Shown here piece after piece: positions 15,675 to 23,837 of a DNA stretch of 64,000 nucleotides. Origin of the DNA: Candidatus Fimadaptatus faecigallinarum (GTDB lineage Bacteria; Bacillota; Clostridia; Christensenellales; Aristaeellaceae); NCBI GenBank assembly GCA_018714445.1, contig DVNK01000051.1:1-64000 (forward strand). The letters are read 5' to 3'. The translations under genes were made by a program, and so were the position numbers. Under the pieces are notes generated by a model. The model had not been told where the DNA came from and did not search any database. It saw only the letters and a program-made list of their open reading frames with translations. The first letter of the stretch is position 1. Each line of letters opens with the position of its first letter.

Positions 15675-16823
15675 TCACCTTCCAAACAGCGACAGCGCAC
15701 GCTGCATGCGCGCCTTGACCGGCACATCGAACGGACAGCGTATCTCACACCGCCCGCACGCAATGCAGTGACGCGCTGTATGCTCAAGCGATAAGTAGTG
15801 CTCGCGCACGCTTTGGGGCACTTCCTTCTGCGACAGCGCCAGATCGAGGTACTTGTTGACCTGCGCGATGTCTATCTTAGCCGGACAGGGCAGACAGTGA
15901 TTGCAGTACATGCAATGCCCCACCAGCGAAAACTTGGGCGCATGCATCATAAGCCGCGCATAATCGCGCTCCTCTGCCGACGCATCCTCATAGGCCACGG
16001 CGGCATATACCTCCTCGGGCGTCTGCGCGCCCACCAGCACGCTTGCAACTGCCGGCCGCGTCAGCGCATAGCTCATCAGCTGATGCACAGTGAAGGCCTT
16101 GCCAAACGGCGAACCCGCATCGCTGAGCAGTGATCCCGCGCCCAGGCTCTTCATTACCGTTATGCCCACGCCGCGCGCCTCGCACTCGCGGTACAGCTGC
16201 GCCCGCACCGGATTGGGCGTCAATTGGTCGAGCTGGTAACTCTCGGACTTGAACAGGTCGTCGATCTTGGTGCTCTCGCTGAGAAGGTCATAAGCCGGAT
16301 TGAGCGAGAACATAAGCACCTCAATCAGCCCCGAGCGCACCGCCGCCAGCGCCGTCGCCGGATTATGCGACGACATGCCCAACGCGCGTATCACGCCGTC
16401 GCGTTTGAGCTTTAGCGCATATTCCATTACGTCGCTGTGCTCCAGCGCCGCCCAGTCGTCCGGCTCGTCGACGAAATGCAGCATGCCTACGTCGATGTAG
16501 TCGGTACCCAGCCGCTTCAGGTAGTCCTCGACAAACGCCCTGCATGCACCCAGATCGCGCGAACGCGCATACTGGCCATCCTGCCATACTGAGCCGATGT
16601 GGCCCTGAAGCATCACGCGCTCGCGCCGGCCGCGCAGCGCCGCACCTATATTTGAGCGCACCTCGGGCTCGGACATGAACGTGTCCAGGTAATTGATTCC
16701 CGAGTCCAGCGCCGCGCTTATGACCGCGCTCACCTGACTTGCGGGCTTGCCCTGCAGGTGTTCGCAGCCCAGTCCAACCTCGCTTGCCATCATGCCGGTC
16801 CGGCCCAGCGCACGCATTTTCAT
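15675..16823 (-). CDS. Aldo/keto reductase with C-terminal 4Fe-4S ferredoxin-like region
   Basis: 382-aa oxidoreductase. Residues 1-~280 are an aldo/keto reductase barrel (MRALGRTGMMASEVGLG, DYIDVGMLHFVDEPDD, ALGMSSHNP). The C-terminal ~100 residues carry two cysteine clusters, CMYCNHCLPCP and CIACGRCEIRCP, which would bind iron-sulfur. This fusion is common in anaerobic Firmicutes; physiological substrates are unknown. The RBS is GGAGG, 9 nt before the ATG. Monocistronic, with its own promoter and terminator. Confidence 0.92.
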   Translation of the reverse strand: MKMRALGRTGMMASEVGLGCEHLQGKPASQVSAVISAALDSGINYLDTFMSEPEVRSNIGAALRGRRERVMLQGHIGSVWQDGQYARSRDLGACRAFVEDYLKRLGTDYIDVGMLHFVDEPDDWAALEHSDVMEYALKLKRDGVIRALGMSSHNPATALAAVRSGLIEVLMFSLNPAYDLLSESTKIDDLFKSESYQLDQLTPNPVRAQLYRECEARGVGITVMKSLGAGSLLSDAGSPFGKAFTVHQLMSYALTRPAVASVLVGAQTPEEVYAAVAYEDASAEERDYARLMMHAPKFSLVGHCMYCNHCLPCPAKIDIAQVNKYLDLALSQKEVPQSVREHYLSLEHTARHCIACGRCEIRCPFDVPVKARMQRALSLFGR

Positions 16824-16888
16824 AACGCTCTACCTCCGTTGCCGCGCGCGGGCATGCCGCACGCATATTGTCAATTTGTATTACTTCC

Positions 16889-16917
16889 ATTATAGCGCGT
16901 CGAACGCCGATTTACAA
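16889..16917 (-). promoter_or_regulatory. Promoter of the aldo/keto reductase
   Basis: Minus strand TTGTAA - 17 bp - TATAAT, ~65 nt before the ATG. It lies back to back with the DUF1294 gene's leader. Confidence 0.75.
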
Positions 16918-16954
16918 GCTAATTCCGGCCGTGCAGGCCGATTGGAGGGATTTT

Positions 16955-17245
16955 ATGGCCTATACTATAATGTTGGCGGTGCTGCCGTTTGTAATAATAG
17001 GGCTCAATGTAGGCGCCTTTGCGCTCATGGGCATTGACAAGCGCCGCGCGCGCCGCAATCAGTGGCGCATCAGCGAACGCACGCTCTGGTTAAGCGCACT
17101 GCCATTTGCCGCGCCCGGCGCATATGCCGGCATGCGCGCATTCCACCACAAGACGCGTCATCGCGCATTCCGGTTCGGCATGCCGGCATTAGCGCTGGTT
17201 CAACTTGCGTTAATGGCATGGCTGAGCTATATAGTGCTGCGCTGA
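16955..17245 (+). CDS. DUF1294 family membrane protein
   Basis: 96-aa membrane protein with hydrophobic segments at both ends and the DUF1294 centre: FALMGIDKRRARRNQWRISE ... PFAAPGAYAGMRAFHHKTRHRAF. The family usually reads GG.xGA.xGM..F.HKT.H..F; function unknown. The start at 16955 is chosen because ATG follows GGAGGGATTTT; the longer ORF start has no RBS. Its last 19 nt overlap the 3' end of the convergent tcdA gene. Confidence 0.88.
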   Translation: MAYTIMLAVLPFVIIGLNVGAFALMGIDKRRARRNQWRISERTLWLSALPFAAPGAYAGMRAFHHKTRHRAFRFGMPALALVQLALMAWLSYIVLR

Positions 17246-17973
17246 GCGCCGATGATGTGCAGCACTGCCTCACGCGCCAGCATTATGCCCGCAACCGGCG
17301 GTACGAACATGGTCGAACCTGGAGTCGCACGCCGCGCTCTTGATTCATCAGATGTACCGTCCGAGTACGCATCTGGTTCAACGCGCGGTGGAGTCGGCTG
17401 CTCGCGCGAATACACGACCTTGAGCGCCGATACGCCGCGCTTGCGCAGCTCGCGCCTCATAACACGGCACAGCGGACATACATCCGTCGAATAGATGTCG
17501 GCGACCTCCAGCCGCGTCGGGTCGAACTTGTTTCCGGTACCCATGCAGCTTATAAGCGGCACATCCATGCCGATGCACAACTCGGCCAACGCAAGCTTGG
17601 CTGCTACCATGTCGACCGCATCTATAACGTAGTCCACATCCGTGCCAAACGGCGCCGCATCCCCGGGCATGAACATGCGCGCCAACGCATCTACGCGCAT
17701 TTCAGGATTGATGTCCAACATGCGCCGGCGCGCCGCTTCGACCTTATACTCGCCCAATGTCGAATGCAGCGCAACGATCTGACGGTTTATGTTGCTCATG
17801 GCGACGCGGTCGCCGTCGATAAGCGTCACATGTCCTACGCCGCTGCGAGCCAGCGTCTCGGCGGTAAATCCGCCCACGCCCCCTACGCCAAACAGCACTA
17901 CATGCGCCTGCGCGAGCCGGCTCAGCGCATCTGAGCCTATCAGCATGTTCAACCTGTCAAATTCGCCCGCCAT
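17227..17973 (-). CDS. tcdA: tRNA threonylcarbamoyladenosine dehydratase (TcdA/CsdL, ThiF/E1-like)
   Basis: ~248-aa E1-like ATP-dependent enzyme that cyclises t6A at tRNA position 37 to ct6A. The Rossmann nucleotide loop is FGVGGVGGFTAETLARSG, followed by LIDGDRVAMSNINRQ and the DVDYVIDAVDMVAAKLAL segment; a C-x2-C type pair (CPLC) is near residue 165. The ATG at 17973 follows GGAGG by 6 nt and overlaps the alaX-like stop (TGATG), so the two are coupled. Confidence 0.9.
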   Translation of the reverse strand: MAGEFDRLNMLIGSDALSRLAQAHVVLFGVGGVGGFTAETLARSGVGHVTLIDGDRVAMSNINRQIVALHSTLGEYKVEAARRRMLDINPEMRVDALARMFMPGDAAPFGTDVDYVIDAVDMVAAKLALAELCIGMDVPLISCMGTGNKFDPTRLEVADIYSTDVCPLCRVMRRELRKRGVSALKVVYSREQPTPPRVEPDAYSDGTSDESRARRATPGSTMFVPPVAGIMLAREAVLHIIGAQRSTI

Positions 17974-19172
17974 CACTGCCCTCCGAGCTTCGAATACTCC
18001 GATAGTATCGCCGCTGCATCCAGCTGCGCCGGCGCGCCGCCCTGCGCAAAGTTGGGCCTGCCGCCGCCGCGTCCGCCGTATTCGCTCAGCGCTGCGCGCA
18101 TAAACCTGCCCATGTCGCCCTGCACATCGTCTGCACGCGCAAATACGGCAATGTCGCCCGCTGAATCCGCCGAACCTGCCATCAGCAACGCAACTGTACC
18201 CGGCTGCTCTATCAGTTCCGACGCCGCGCGTATCAGCGCCTCGCGCCCAGCCTTATCGAATCTATGCGCCACAACGCGCACGCCCTGCACATCCTGCGCC
18301 GAGTTCAACAGCTCCGGCAGCTCGCGCATAAGCTCAGCCTGACGCAGCACGGCTACCTCATGGCCGCGTTCGCGAGCCTCATCCAGCACGCGCTGAGTCG
18401 CCTCAACCAGATCCTCATGCGTCGCACTCAGCAGCAACCCGGCATCGCGACATGCCAGCGCCTCGTCATGCAACCGCTGATACGCCCGTGAGCCGCACAG
18501 GAACGAAAACCGCGTCTTGCCGCGCGCCGGATGCGCTCCCAGCACCGCGATCAACCCGATCTGACCGCTGGACGTGGGATGTGTTCCACAGCACGCTACG
18601 CATTCAAAATCGCCGGTCATGACTATGCGTATGTTCTCGCTGACCGTTGGCCGCTTGCGCAGCGGCAAAGTAGCAAGCTCCTCATCGCTGGGAAACCACT
18701 GTCTTACCGGCAGGTCGCGCCAGATCAGCTCATTTACATCCTGCTCAAGCTGATTGAGCTGCTCTCTTGAGGGAGCCTGCTTCAGGTCAGTGTCTATCGT
18801 GCACTCCTGAGCGCCTATGTGCAATCCATACGTATAGCCGCCAAACCGCTTGTATATCGCCCAGCTGAGCAGATGCTGACCGCCATGCTGCTGCATGTTC
18901 GAAAACCTGCGCGCCCAGTCTATCGCGCCATGCACTGTACCGGACAACGGCGCGTCGACTATATGGCAGATGTCTTCACCCTCCTCCTGTACGTCCAGCA
19001 CCTGTGCGCCGCCCAGCGTACCCAGGTCGCATGGTTGCCCACCTGCCTCGGCATAGAATGCCGTGCGATCCAGCACTACGGCGTATCTGCCGTCATCAAG
19101 CGCCTTACAGCTGAGCACCTGCGCGTCAAATTCACGGATGGTCACGTCGTCATGGAACAATTTATGCGTCAT
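17973..19172 (-). CDS. AlaX-like alanyl-tRNA editing protein with DHHA1 domain
   Basis: 399-aa stand-alone editing hydrolase related to the C-terminal half of alanyl-tRNA synthetase; it would hydrolyse mischarged tRNA-Ala (Ser or Gly). The N-terminal part has the family start LDRTAFYAEAGGQPCD. The zinc site is formed by QQHGGQHLLSWA (usually QHTGQHLL) and CVACCGTHP. The C-terminal ~130 residues form a DHHA1 domain ending GGRGGGRPNFAQGG. Good RBS (AAGGAG). Second last gene of the nuclease-SNF2-alaX-tcdA run; alaX and tcdA both act on tRNA. Confidence 0.92.
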   Translation of the reverse strand: MTHKLFHDDVTIREFDAQVLSCKALDDGRYAVVLDRTAFYAEAGGQPCDLGTLGGAQVLDVQEEGEDICHIVDAPLSGTVHGAIDWARRFSNMQQHGGQHLLSWAIYKRFGGYTYGLHIGAQECTIDTDLKQAPSREQLNQLEQDVNELIWRDLPVRQWFPSDEELATLPLRKRPTVSENIRIVMTGDFECVACCGTHPTSSGQIGLIAVLGAHPARGKTRFSFLCGSRAYQRLHDEALACRDAGLLLSATHEDLVEATQRVLDEARERGHEVAVLRQAELMRELPELLNSAQDVQGVRVVAHRFDKAGREALIRAASELIEQPGTVALLMAGSADSAGDIAVFARADDVQGDMGRFMRAALSEYGGRGGGRPNFAQGGAPAQLDAAAILSEYSKLGGQ

Positions 19173-19267
19173 TATATTGCTCTCCTTGTGCGGTTATTTG
19201 CATTGTGTTTTGATATCGTGGTTCGCGGCAGTGCACAGACCGCATTCCATGCTCGAATGCCTCCGGT

Positions 19268-21331
19268 CTAGCCTTCATTGCCTGTCGGAAGCAGCTCGCC
19301 ATCCAACCTGTGCACCAGCTTGGATATGTACTCGCGCGCCTGGCTTGCCAGAAGCATCTGCTGTTCAGGCGTAGGCACGCTGTCGCCCATCAGTCCTACA
19401 AACTGGCTGACCTTCAACCCCAGCGCCAGCTGCATCTCCTGATCCGAACCGCGCGGACTGACCAAATAGTAGCAAAGCAGCGAATCGCGCTGACCTATGC
19501 GGTGAGCACGGTCTTCAGCCTGCGAATGAACCGCCGGCGACCAGTCAAGCTCGCCAAACACTACACATGTAGCCTTTTGAAGGTTCAATCCGCTCGCTGA
19601 ACGCAGCGATATACAGCAAAGCGCAGTCTCTCCGTCCATGAATGCCCTGACCGCCGCATCCTTTTCGGATTCGCTCTCGCGGCCGGTTATGAACACCGGG
19701 TGCGCGCGCTTTAATTCGCGCCGGTATATGTCCATCACCGCATGATGATGCGCAAACAACAACACCCGCTCGCCCGCCTCCAGCAGAGCGCGCACACATG
19801 CGCACACATACGGCGCCTTGGCTATGCCGGTTGCCTGGCGCTCGGTCTGCGATATCGCATCCTCGATTATCGCGCGACGCGATGCGTCCGTCTCACCACG
19901 CAGCGTGCGCAGTGCGTCGACAACTGGGCGCATGTATTCACGGTATGCCTCGTCGTCCCAGTCGATCGACTGCACCAGCCGGCGCTTGGGCGGCAGCTCG
20001 GGCAGCACCTCCCGCTTGGTGCGCCTGAGCATCAGTCCCTCGCGCTTGAGATGCTCGCCCAGTTCCTCGGGCCGCGCGACTATGTCGCTGCCATAGCCGC
20101 AGCACCACTCGCGCGTGAAGCTCTCCCAATCGCCCAGGAAGTGGTAATCTATGACGTTTATCACATTCCATATCTCGCCGCCGCGATTGTATATCGGCGT
20201 GCCCGACAGGCCTATCACTGTCTCGCAGTCGCCGGCCAGCAGCGTCGCCGCCGAATACTTTTCAGTGCCCGCGCGCCTCAGTTCCTGAACCTCATCAAAC
20301 ACCACGGCGCGAAAGTTCTGGCGCGGCAGCACCTTTTTCCAACCCCGCAGCAGCAGGTAGTGGATTATGTACACGTCGGCCTCAGGCAACTCATACGGCG
20401 TGAGCCCGCGCACGATGTGCACGCGCGTGCCGCCCGGCAAATCCACAAACCGCGCGATCTCGCGCTCCCAGTTGCGCACCAGATGCGGCGGCGCAACGAC
20501 TATCGCCGGAAATGCTCCGCGCGCACACAGCAGCGCCAACGCCTGCACCGTCTTGCCCAGGCCCATTTCGTCCGCCAGCAGCGCGCGCGGATTGTCCATC
20601 AGAAAGCCCAGCCCCAATTGCTGAAACGGCATCAGCTCGCCCGTGAATGTGGCCGGCGGCCGCACACGCGATGGGTTGGCGCGCGCCCGCTCGCGCCGCG
20701 CAGCATACTCGCGTGCCGAGGCTATTGCTTTTTGCCAGCGCGCGCGGTCGCGTTCAGCCACCTCCAGCGGATAACGCAACATAAGCCAGTTCAGTTCGCC
20801 TATGATCCGCGCATGCGCCGCAAACCGAGCCACGCCGCGTCCACGTCCATCGCACCCCGGAAACAATCGCTTGGCCAGTTCGACCACACATGGTTCGCCG
20901 CGTATCGTCCATACCCGACTGCGGGCATTGTAACTCAACGTGCCATAGCTATGTACTCGCGCATCCGGCTCGGCCAGGTACGGCGGTAGCCAGCCAGCCT
21001 GTAAAGCCGCCGTCTGATCCGCATCGGCAGTATCCATTGCGCGCGCATCATCCATGCCCCTTCCGCATTCGTCAAGCGCGTCCGGCGCATCTGTACCTGC
21101 CCCGCACGTTTCAGCCAAGCTCTGCGGATCGCCCGTCTCCGCGTCAGGGCTGCACTCCGCAGACTTGGGCTCAGTTGACAAGCGCTGCATAGGCTGCTCA
21201 TCCGCAATGTTTTCAGCACCAGCGTCCGAGTCCTCGGCATCGCCATAGCGCTGACGTATGTACTCGTCGCGCGACGCATATATTTCCCGCGCCTGCATGG
21301 CGTGCTTGAAAGATTTCGACCTGCGCCTCAA
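19268..21331 (-). CDS. SNF2-family DEAD/DEAH-box helicase, SMARCAL1-like layout
   Basis: ~687-aa SF2 ATPase expected to translocate on or remodel DNA. After an acidic low-complexity N-terminus (residues ~15-110, rich in Asp, Glu, Ala) there is a HARP-like stretch (GTLSYNARSRVWTIRGEPCV). Walker A is DEMGLGKTVQ at ~252-260, motif II is FDEVQEL at ~345, motif III GLSGTP, and motif VI QAEDRAHRIGQ near the end. The ORF-track start at 21532 runs into the upstream nuclease gene. A TTG at 21331 overlapping the nuclease stop (TTGA) with GGGGGGTGG upstream is preferred; ATG at 21298 is the alternative. Confidence 0.88.
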   Translation of the reverse strand: MRRRSKSFKHAMQAREIYASRDEYIRQRYGDAEDSDAGAENIADEQPMQRLSTEPKSAECSPDAETGDPQSLAETCGAGTDAPDALDECGRGMDDARAMDTADADQTAALQAGWLPPYLAEPDARVHSYGTLSYNARSRVWTIRGEPCVVELAKRLFPGCDGRGRGVARFAAHARIIGELNWLMLRYPLEVAERDRARWQKAIASAREYAARRERARANPSRVRPPATFTGELMPFQQLGLGFLMDNPRALLADEMGLGKTVQALALLCARGAFPAIVVAPPHLVRNWEREIARFVDLPGGTRVHIVRGLTPYELPEADVYIIHYLLLRGWKKVLPRQNFRAVVFDEVQELRRAGTEKYSAATLLAGDCETVIGLSGTPIYNRGGEIWNVINVIDYHFLGDWESFTREWCCGYGSDIVARPEELGEHLKREGLMLRRTKREVLPELPPKRRLVQSIDWDDEAYREYMRPVVDALRTLRGETDASRRAIIEDAISQTERQATGIAKAPYVCACVRALLEAGERVLLFAHHHAVMDIYRRELKRAHPVFITGRESESEKDAAVRAFMDGETALCCISLRSASGLNLQKATCVVFGELDWSPAVHSQAEDRAHRIGQRDSLLCYYLVSPRGSDQEMQLALGLKVSQFVGLMGDSVPTPEQQMLLASQAREYISKLVHRLDGELLPTGNEG

Positions 21332-21708
21332 GGCAACGCCACCCCCCACAGCCTGGCCAGCGCTACACACCGTACCGGTACCCCGCCTATCGCGCGCGGC
21401 AACCGCAGGTCGCCCGGTGCGACTACGATCAGCGCTCCTACTGCTCCACTTAACGCATATCTGCGCAGCTGGCTGAGCACTGCCGCGCGCGCAGGCTTGC
21501 CTTTCTTCACCTCTATGCCCACGCCGCCGCACATAAAGTCAATGCGCCTGCCCGGACCCAGCCTCACCTCATGCGCTACGGGCAGTTCTGCCTGCTCAAG
21601 CGCCCGCTCTACCAATTCATGCATATCATACTCACCCGGCGCAGCGGGCAGCCTTAACACGCTCAGCGCGCGCGCTATCTCCTCCACGCGCCGCATGACC
21701 TCTTCCAC
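21328..21708 (-). CDS. Predicted PD-(D/E)XK nuclease
   Basis: ~126-aa protein. After a helical N-terminus it has the pattern GRRIDFMCGGVGIEVKKG, that is D-(8-9)-ExK, the core of PD-(D/E)XK nucleases, followed by a basic helix (QLRRYALSG) and IVVAPGDLRLP. A role in DNA cleavage is inferred from the fold signature only. The start is GTG at 21708, 7 nt after GGAGG; the long ORF upstream to 21921 would cross the promoter. Overlaps the SNF2 gene by 4 nt, suggesting that the two products work together. Confidence 0.75.
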   Translation of the reverse strand: MEEVMRRVEEIARALSVLRLPAAPGEYDMHELVERALEQAELPVAHEVRLGPGRRIDFMCGGVGIEVKKGKPARAAVLSQLRRYALSGAVGALIVVAPGDLRLPRAIGGVPVRCVALARLWGVALP

Positions 21709-21729
21709 CCGCTCACCTCCATCCGCACC

Positions 21730-21758
21730 ATTATAGCATGATTTGCGCCGCGCGACAA
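21730..21758 (-). promoter_or_regulatory. Promoter for the nuclease-SNF2-alaX-tcdA run
   Basis: Minus strand TTGTCG - 17 bp - TATAAT, ~22 nt upstream of the nuclease start codon. Confidence 0.75.
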
Positions 21759-21799
21759 ACCGTATTTGACCGGCAAGTGTGAAATCATTGCGCAGCACA

Positions 21800-21828
21800 T
21801 TGAATGTAAATAAAAACCGTGATATAAT
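21800..21828 (+). promoter_or_regulatory. Promoter for the ybaK pair
   Basis: TTGAAT - 17 bp - TATAAT, 27 nt before the GTG start at 21856. Divergent from the nuclease promoter ~70 bp away. Confidence 0.8.
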
Positions 21829-21855
21829 CGCATACGAGAAAGCGAGGTAAGCGGC

Positions 21856-22353
21856 GTGAAAGATACCAAGACTAACGCCATGCGCATACTGGAAGGCCTG
21901 CGCATAGCCTTCGACGTACACTCATACGACACATCCGACGGCGCACTGGACGGCGTAACCGCGGCGCGCAAGCTCGGCATAGATCCGGCCCGCGTATTCA
22001 AGACGCTGGTGACACAGGGCAAATCCCGCGCGCACTATGTGTTTGTGATACCGGTGGCCTGCGAACTTGACCTCAAGGCCGCCGCCGCTTGTGTGGGAGA
22101 AAAGTCAGTCGAAATGATACCGCAAAAAGAACTGCTCAAGACCACCGGCTATGTGCACGGCGGCTGCAGCCCGATAGGCATGAAAAAGCAGTTCCCCACC
22201 GCAATAGACATGTCCGCGCTGGAGCAGTCGCGCATATGCGTGTCGGCCGGGCGCGTGGGGCTTCAGGTCGACCTCGATCCGCGCGCACTCATCGCCGCCA
22301 CCGGCGCGCAGACGGCTCACCTGGCGGTGGCGCGCACTGATTCGGAGGTGTAA
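21856..22353 (+). CDS. ybaK: Cys-tRNA(Pro)/aminoacyl-tRNA deacylase, YbaK/EbsC family
   Basis: 165-aa editing protein that would hydrolyse mischarged tRNA, typically Cys-tRNA-Pro. The family reads through VFKTLVTQG, FVIPVACELDLKAAA and the hallmark GYVHGGCSPIGMKKQFPT. GTG start with GCGAGG upstream. It is followed after 2 bp by a second protein that starts with a divergent YbaK-like domain. Confidence 0.92.
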   Translation: MKDTKTNAMRILEGLRIAFDVHSYDTSDGALDGVTAARKLGIDPARVFKTLVTQGKSRAHYVFVIPVACELDLKAAAACVGEKSVEMIPQKELLKTTGYVHGGCSPIGMKKQFPTAIDMSALEQSRICVSAGRVGLQVDLDPRALIAATGAQTAHLAVARTDSEV

Positions 22354-22355
22354 AT

Positions 22356-23636
22356 TTGTCTGTTGAACGAGTAAAGAAGTATCTGGAACAATTCGGCGCT
22401 CAGCAGCGCGTAATGGAGTTCGACAAGTCCAGCGCAACGGTCGAGTTGGCCGCTCAGGCAGTAGGCGCGGATGCCGCGCGCATAGCCAAGACACTGTCGT
22501 TTGAAACCGATGGCGGCTGTATGTTGCTCGTTGCCGCCGGCGACGCGCGCGTGGACAACCCCGCATTCAAGCATCGCTTTGGCCGTAAGGCGCGCATGCT
22601 TACACCTGAGCGCGCGCTGGAATTGACGGGTTATGCCGTCGGCGGCGTGTGCCCGTTCGATGTAAAGTCCGATTCGGTCGAGATATACCTGGACGAGTCG
22701 CTCCGACGCTTTGGCACGGTTTACCCCGCCTGCGGAAGTTCCAACTCGGCAATCGAGCTGACCTGCGATGAGCTGGAGCGCTTTTCGCATGCCGATGGCT
22801 GGGTGGACGTATGCCGCGGCTGGCGCGAAACCTATCCGCGCGTGATCGATATGCATGCCCACATGTTCCCCGACGCCATAGCTCAGCGCACCATGGACAA
22901 GCTCGTGACCGTAGCCGATGGTCTGCGCCCAGTGACCGACGCAACTCACGACGGCACAGTGCGCCATATGCGCAACTGCGCGATATCCGCGTTTGCCGCG
23001 CTCCCAATCGCGACCAAGCCCACGCAGTGCACGTCGATCAACAACTGGACCGCGTCCATGTCCGACGACTATGTGCTGGGCTTTGGCACGGTGCACCCCG
23101 ACTTTGAAAATCCGATAGCCGAGATAGAGCGCGTTAAGGCGCTGGGGTTGCACGGAATAAAGCTCCATCCGGACTATCAGCACATCTATCCCGACGAGGA
23201 GCGCATGTTCCCGCTCTATGAAAAGATGGCCGAACTCGGGCTGCCGGTAGTGCTGCATGCGGGCTGGGATCCGGTTTCGCCCGATCTGACCCGCTCTACT
23301 CCTGAACGGCTGCGCAGGGTGCTGGACCGCGTACCAGGGCTGACGATGATAGCCGCGCACATGGGCGGCATGAAGATGTCAGACGACGTCATTAAGTATC
23401 TGTGCGGATGCGATGTCTACTTCGACACGTCAATGAGTTATGTATACCTGACGCCTGAGCGCTTCCGCCTGCTGATCGATCAGCACGGCGTTGACCACAT
23501 ACTCTTTGGCAGCGACTGTCCCTGGAGCGATGCCAAGCGTCAAATCCAGATGCTGCGCGATGTGGGCATAGAAGGCGATGCGCTGGACAAGATATTGTAC
23601 CGAAACGCCGCAAAATTGCTGGGGCTTGAGGAATAA
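22356..23636 (+). CDS. Fusion protein: YbaK-type deacylase domain + amidohydrolase (TIM-barrel) domain
   Basis: 426-aa protein with two parts in one open frame. Residues 1-~155 are a YbaK/ProRS-editing domain (ARIAKTLSFETDGG, GYAVGGVCPFDVKSD, DVCRGWRE), the length of a complete stand-alone deacylase. Residues ~163-426 form a metal-dependent amidohydrolase-2-like barrel: IDMHAHMFPD (HxH), GIKLHPDYQHIYPDEE, VVLHAGWDP, IAAHMGGM and HILFGSDCPW, all expected metal or catalytic positions. TTG start with GGAGGTG. No stop or RBS separates the parts, although a GTG (V of RVIDMHAH) sits at the boundary. The link between tRNA editing and an amidohydrolase is unexplained. Confidence 0.88.
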   Translation: MSVERVKKYLEQFGAQQRVMEFDKSSATVELAAQAVGADAARIAKTLSFETDGGCMLLVAAGDARVDNPAFKHRFGRKARMLTPERALELTGYAVGGVCPFDVKSDSVEIYLDESLRRFGTVYPACGSSNSAIELTCDELERFSHADGWVDVCRGWRETYPRVIDMHAHMFPDAIAQRTMDKLVTVADGLRPVTDATHDGTVRHMRNCAISAFAALPIATKPTQCTSINNWTASMSDDYVLGFGTVHPDFENPIAEIERVKALGLHGIKLHPDYQHIYPDEERMFPLYEKMAELGLPVVLHAGWDPVSPDLTRSTPERLRRVLDRVPGLTMIAAHMGGMKMSDDVIKYLCGCDVYFDTSMSYVYLTPERFRLLIDQHGVDHILFGSDCPWSDAKRQIQMLRDVGIEGDALDKILYRNAAKLLGLEE

Positions 23637-23683
23637 ACCCGTAAGCCAATGCGGATAAGATAAGTTAATATGTGATCCCCACA

Positions 23684-23715
23684 CGGGCCGCGCACAGCAT
23701 CGCGCGGCCCGTTTT
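23684..23715 (+). terminator. Terminator of the ybaK-fusion operon
   Basis: CGGGCCGCGC - ACAGCAT - CGCGCGGCCCG followed by TTTTGT. Confidence 0.85.
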
Positions 23716-23754
23716 GTACTCAGCTTTTTCAACTTTCCACTCAAAATGAGCGCA

Positions 23755-23790
23755 AAAAACGGCGCGCAACCCAAACCGGGCTGCGCGCCG
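23755..23790 (-). terminator. Terminator of the surface-protein gene
   Basis: Minus strand GGCGCGCAGCCCGG...GGTTGCGCGCC followed by GTTTTTTG, about 50 nt after the stop codon. It faces the previous terminator in a convergent arrangement. Confidence 0.85.
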
Positions 23791-23837
23791 CAATTCCCTC
23801 TGGCGCTATCGCTTACTGCCCTTTCGGGCATTAAGGC

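Noticed and set aside
19155-19162. TATAAT overlapping the alaX-like start codon
   Set aside because: It includes the ATG itself and would leave no leader; AAGGAG just upstream shows it is a translation start region, not a promoter for this gene.
21709-21921. N-terminal extension of the nuclease ORF to 21921
   Set aside because: It would run through the TTGTCG-17-TATAAT promoter and the divergent ybaK start; a GTG with a good RBS is at 21708.
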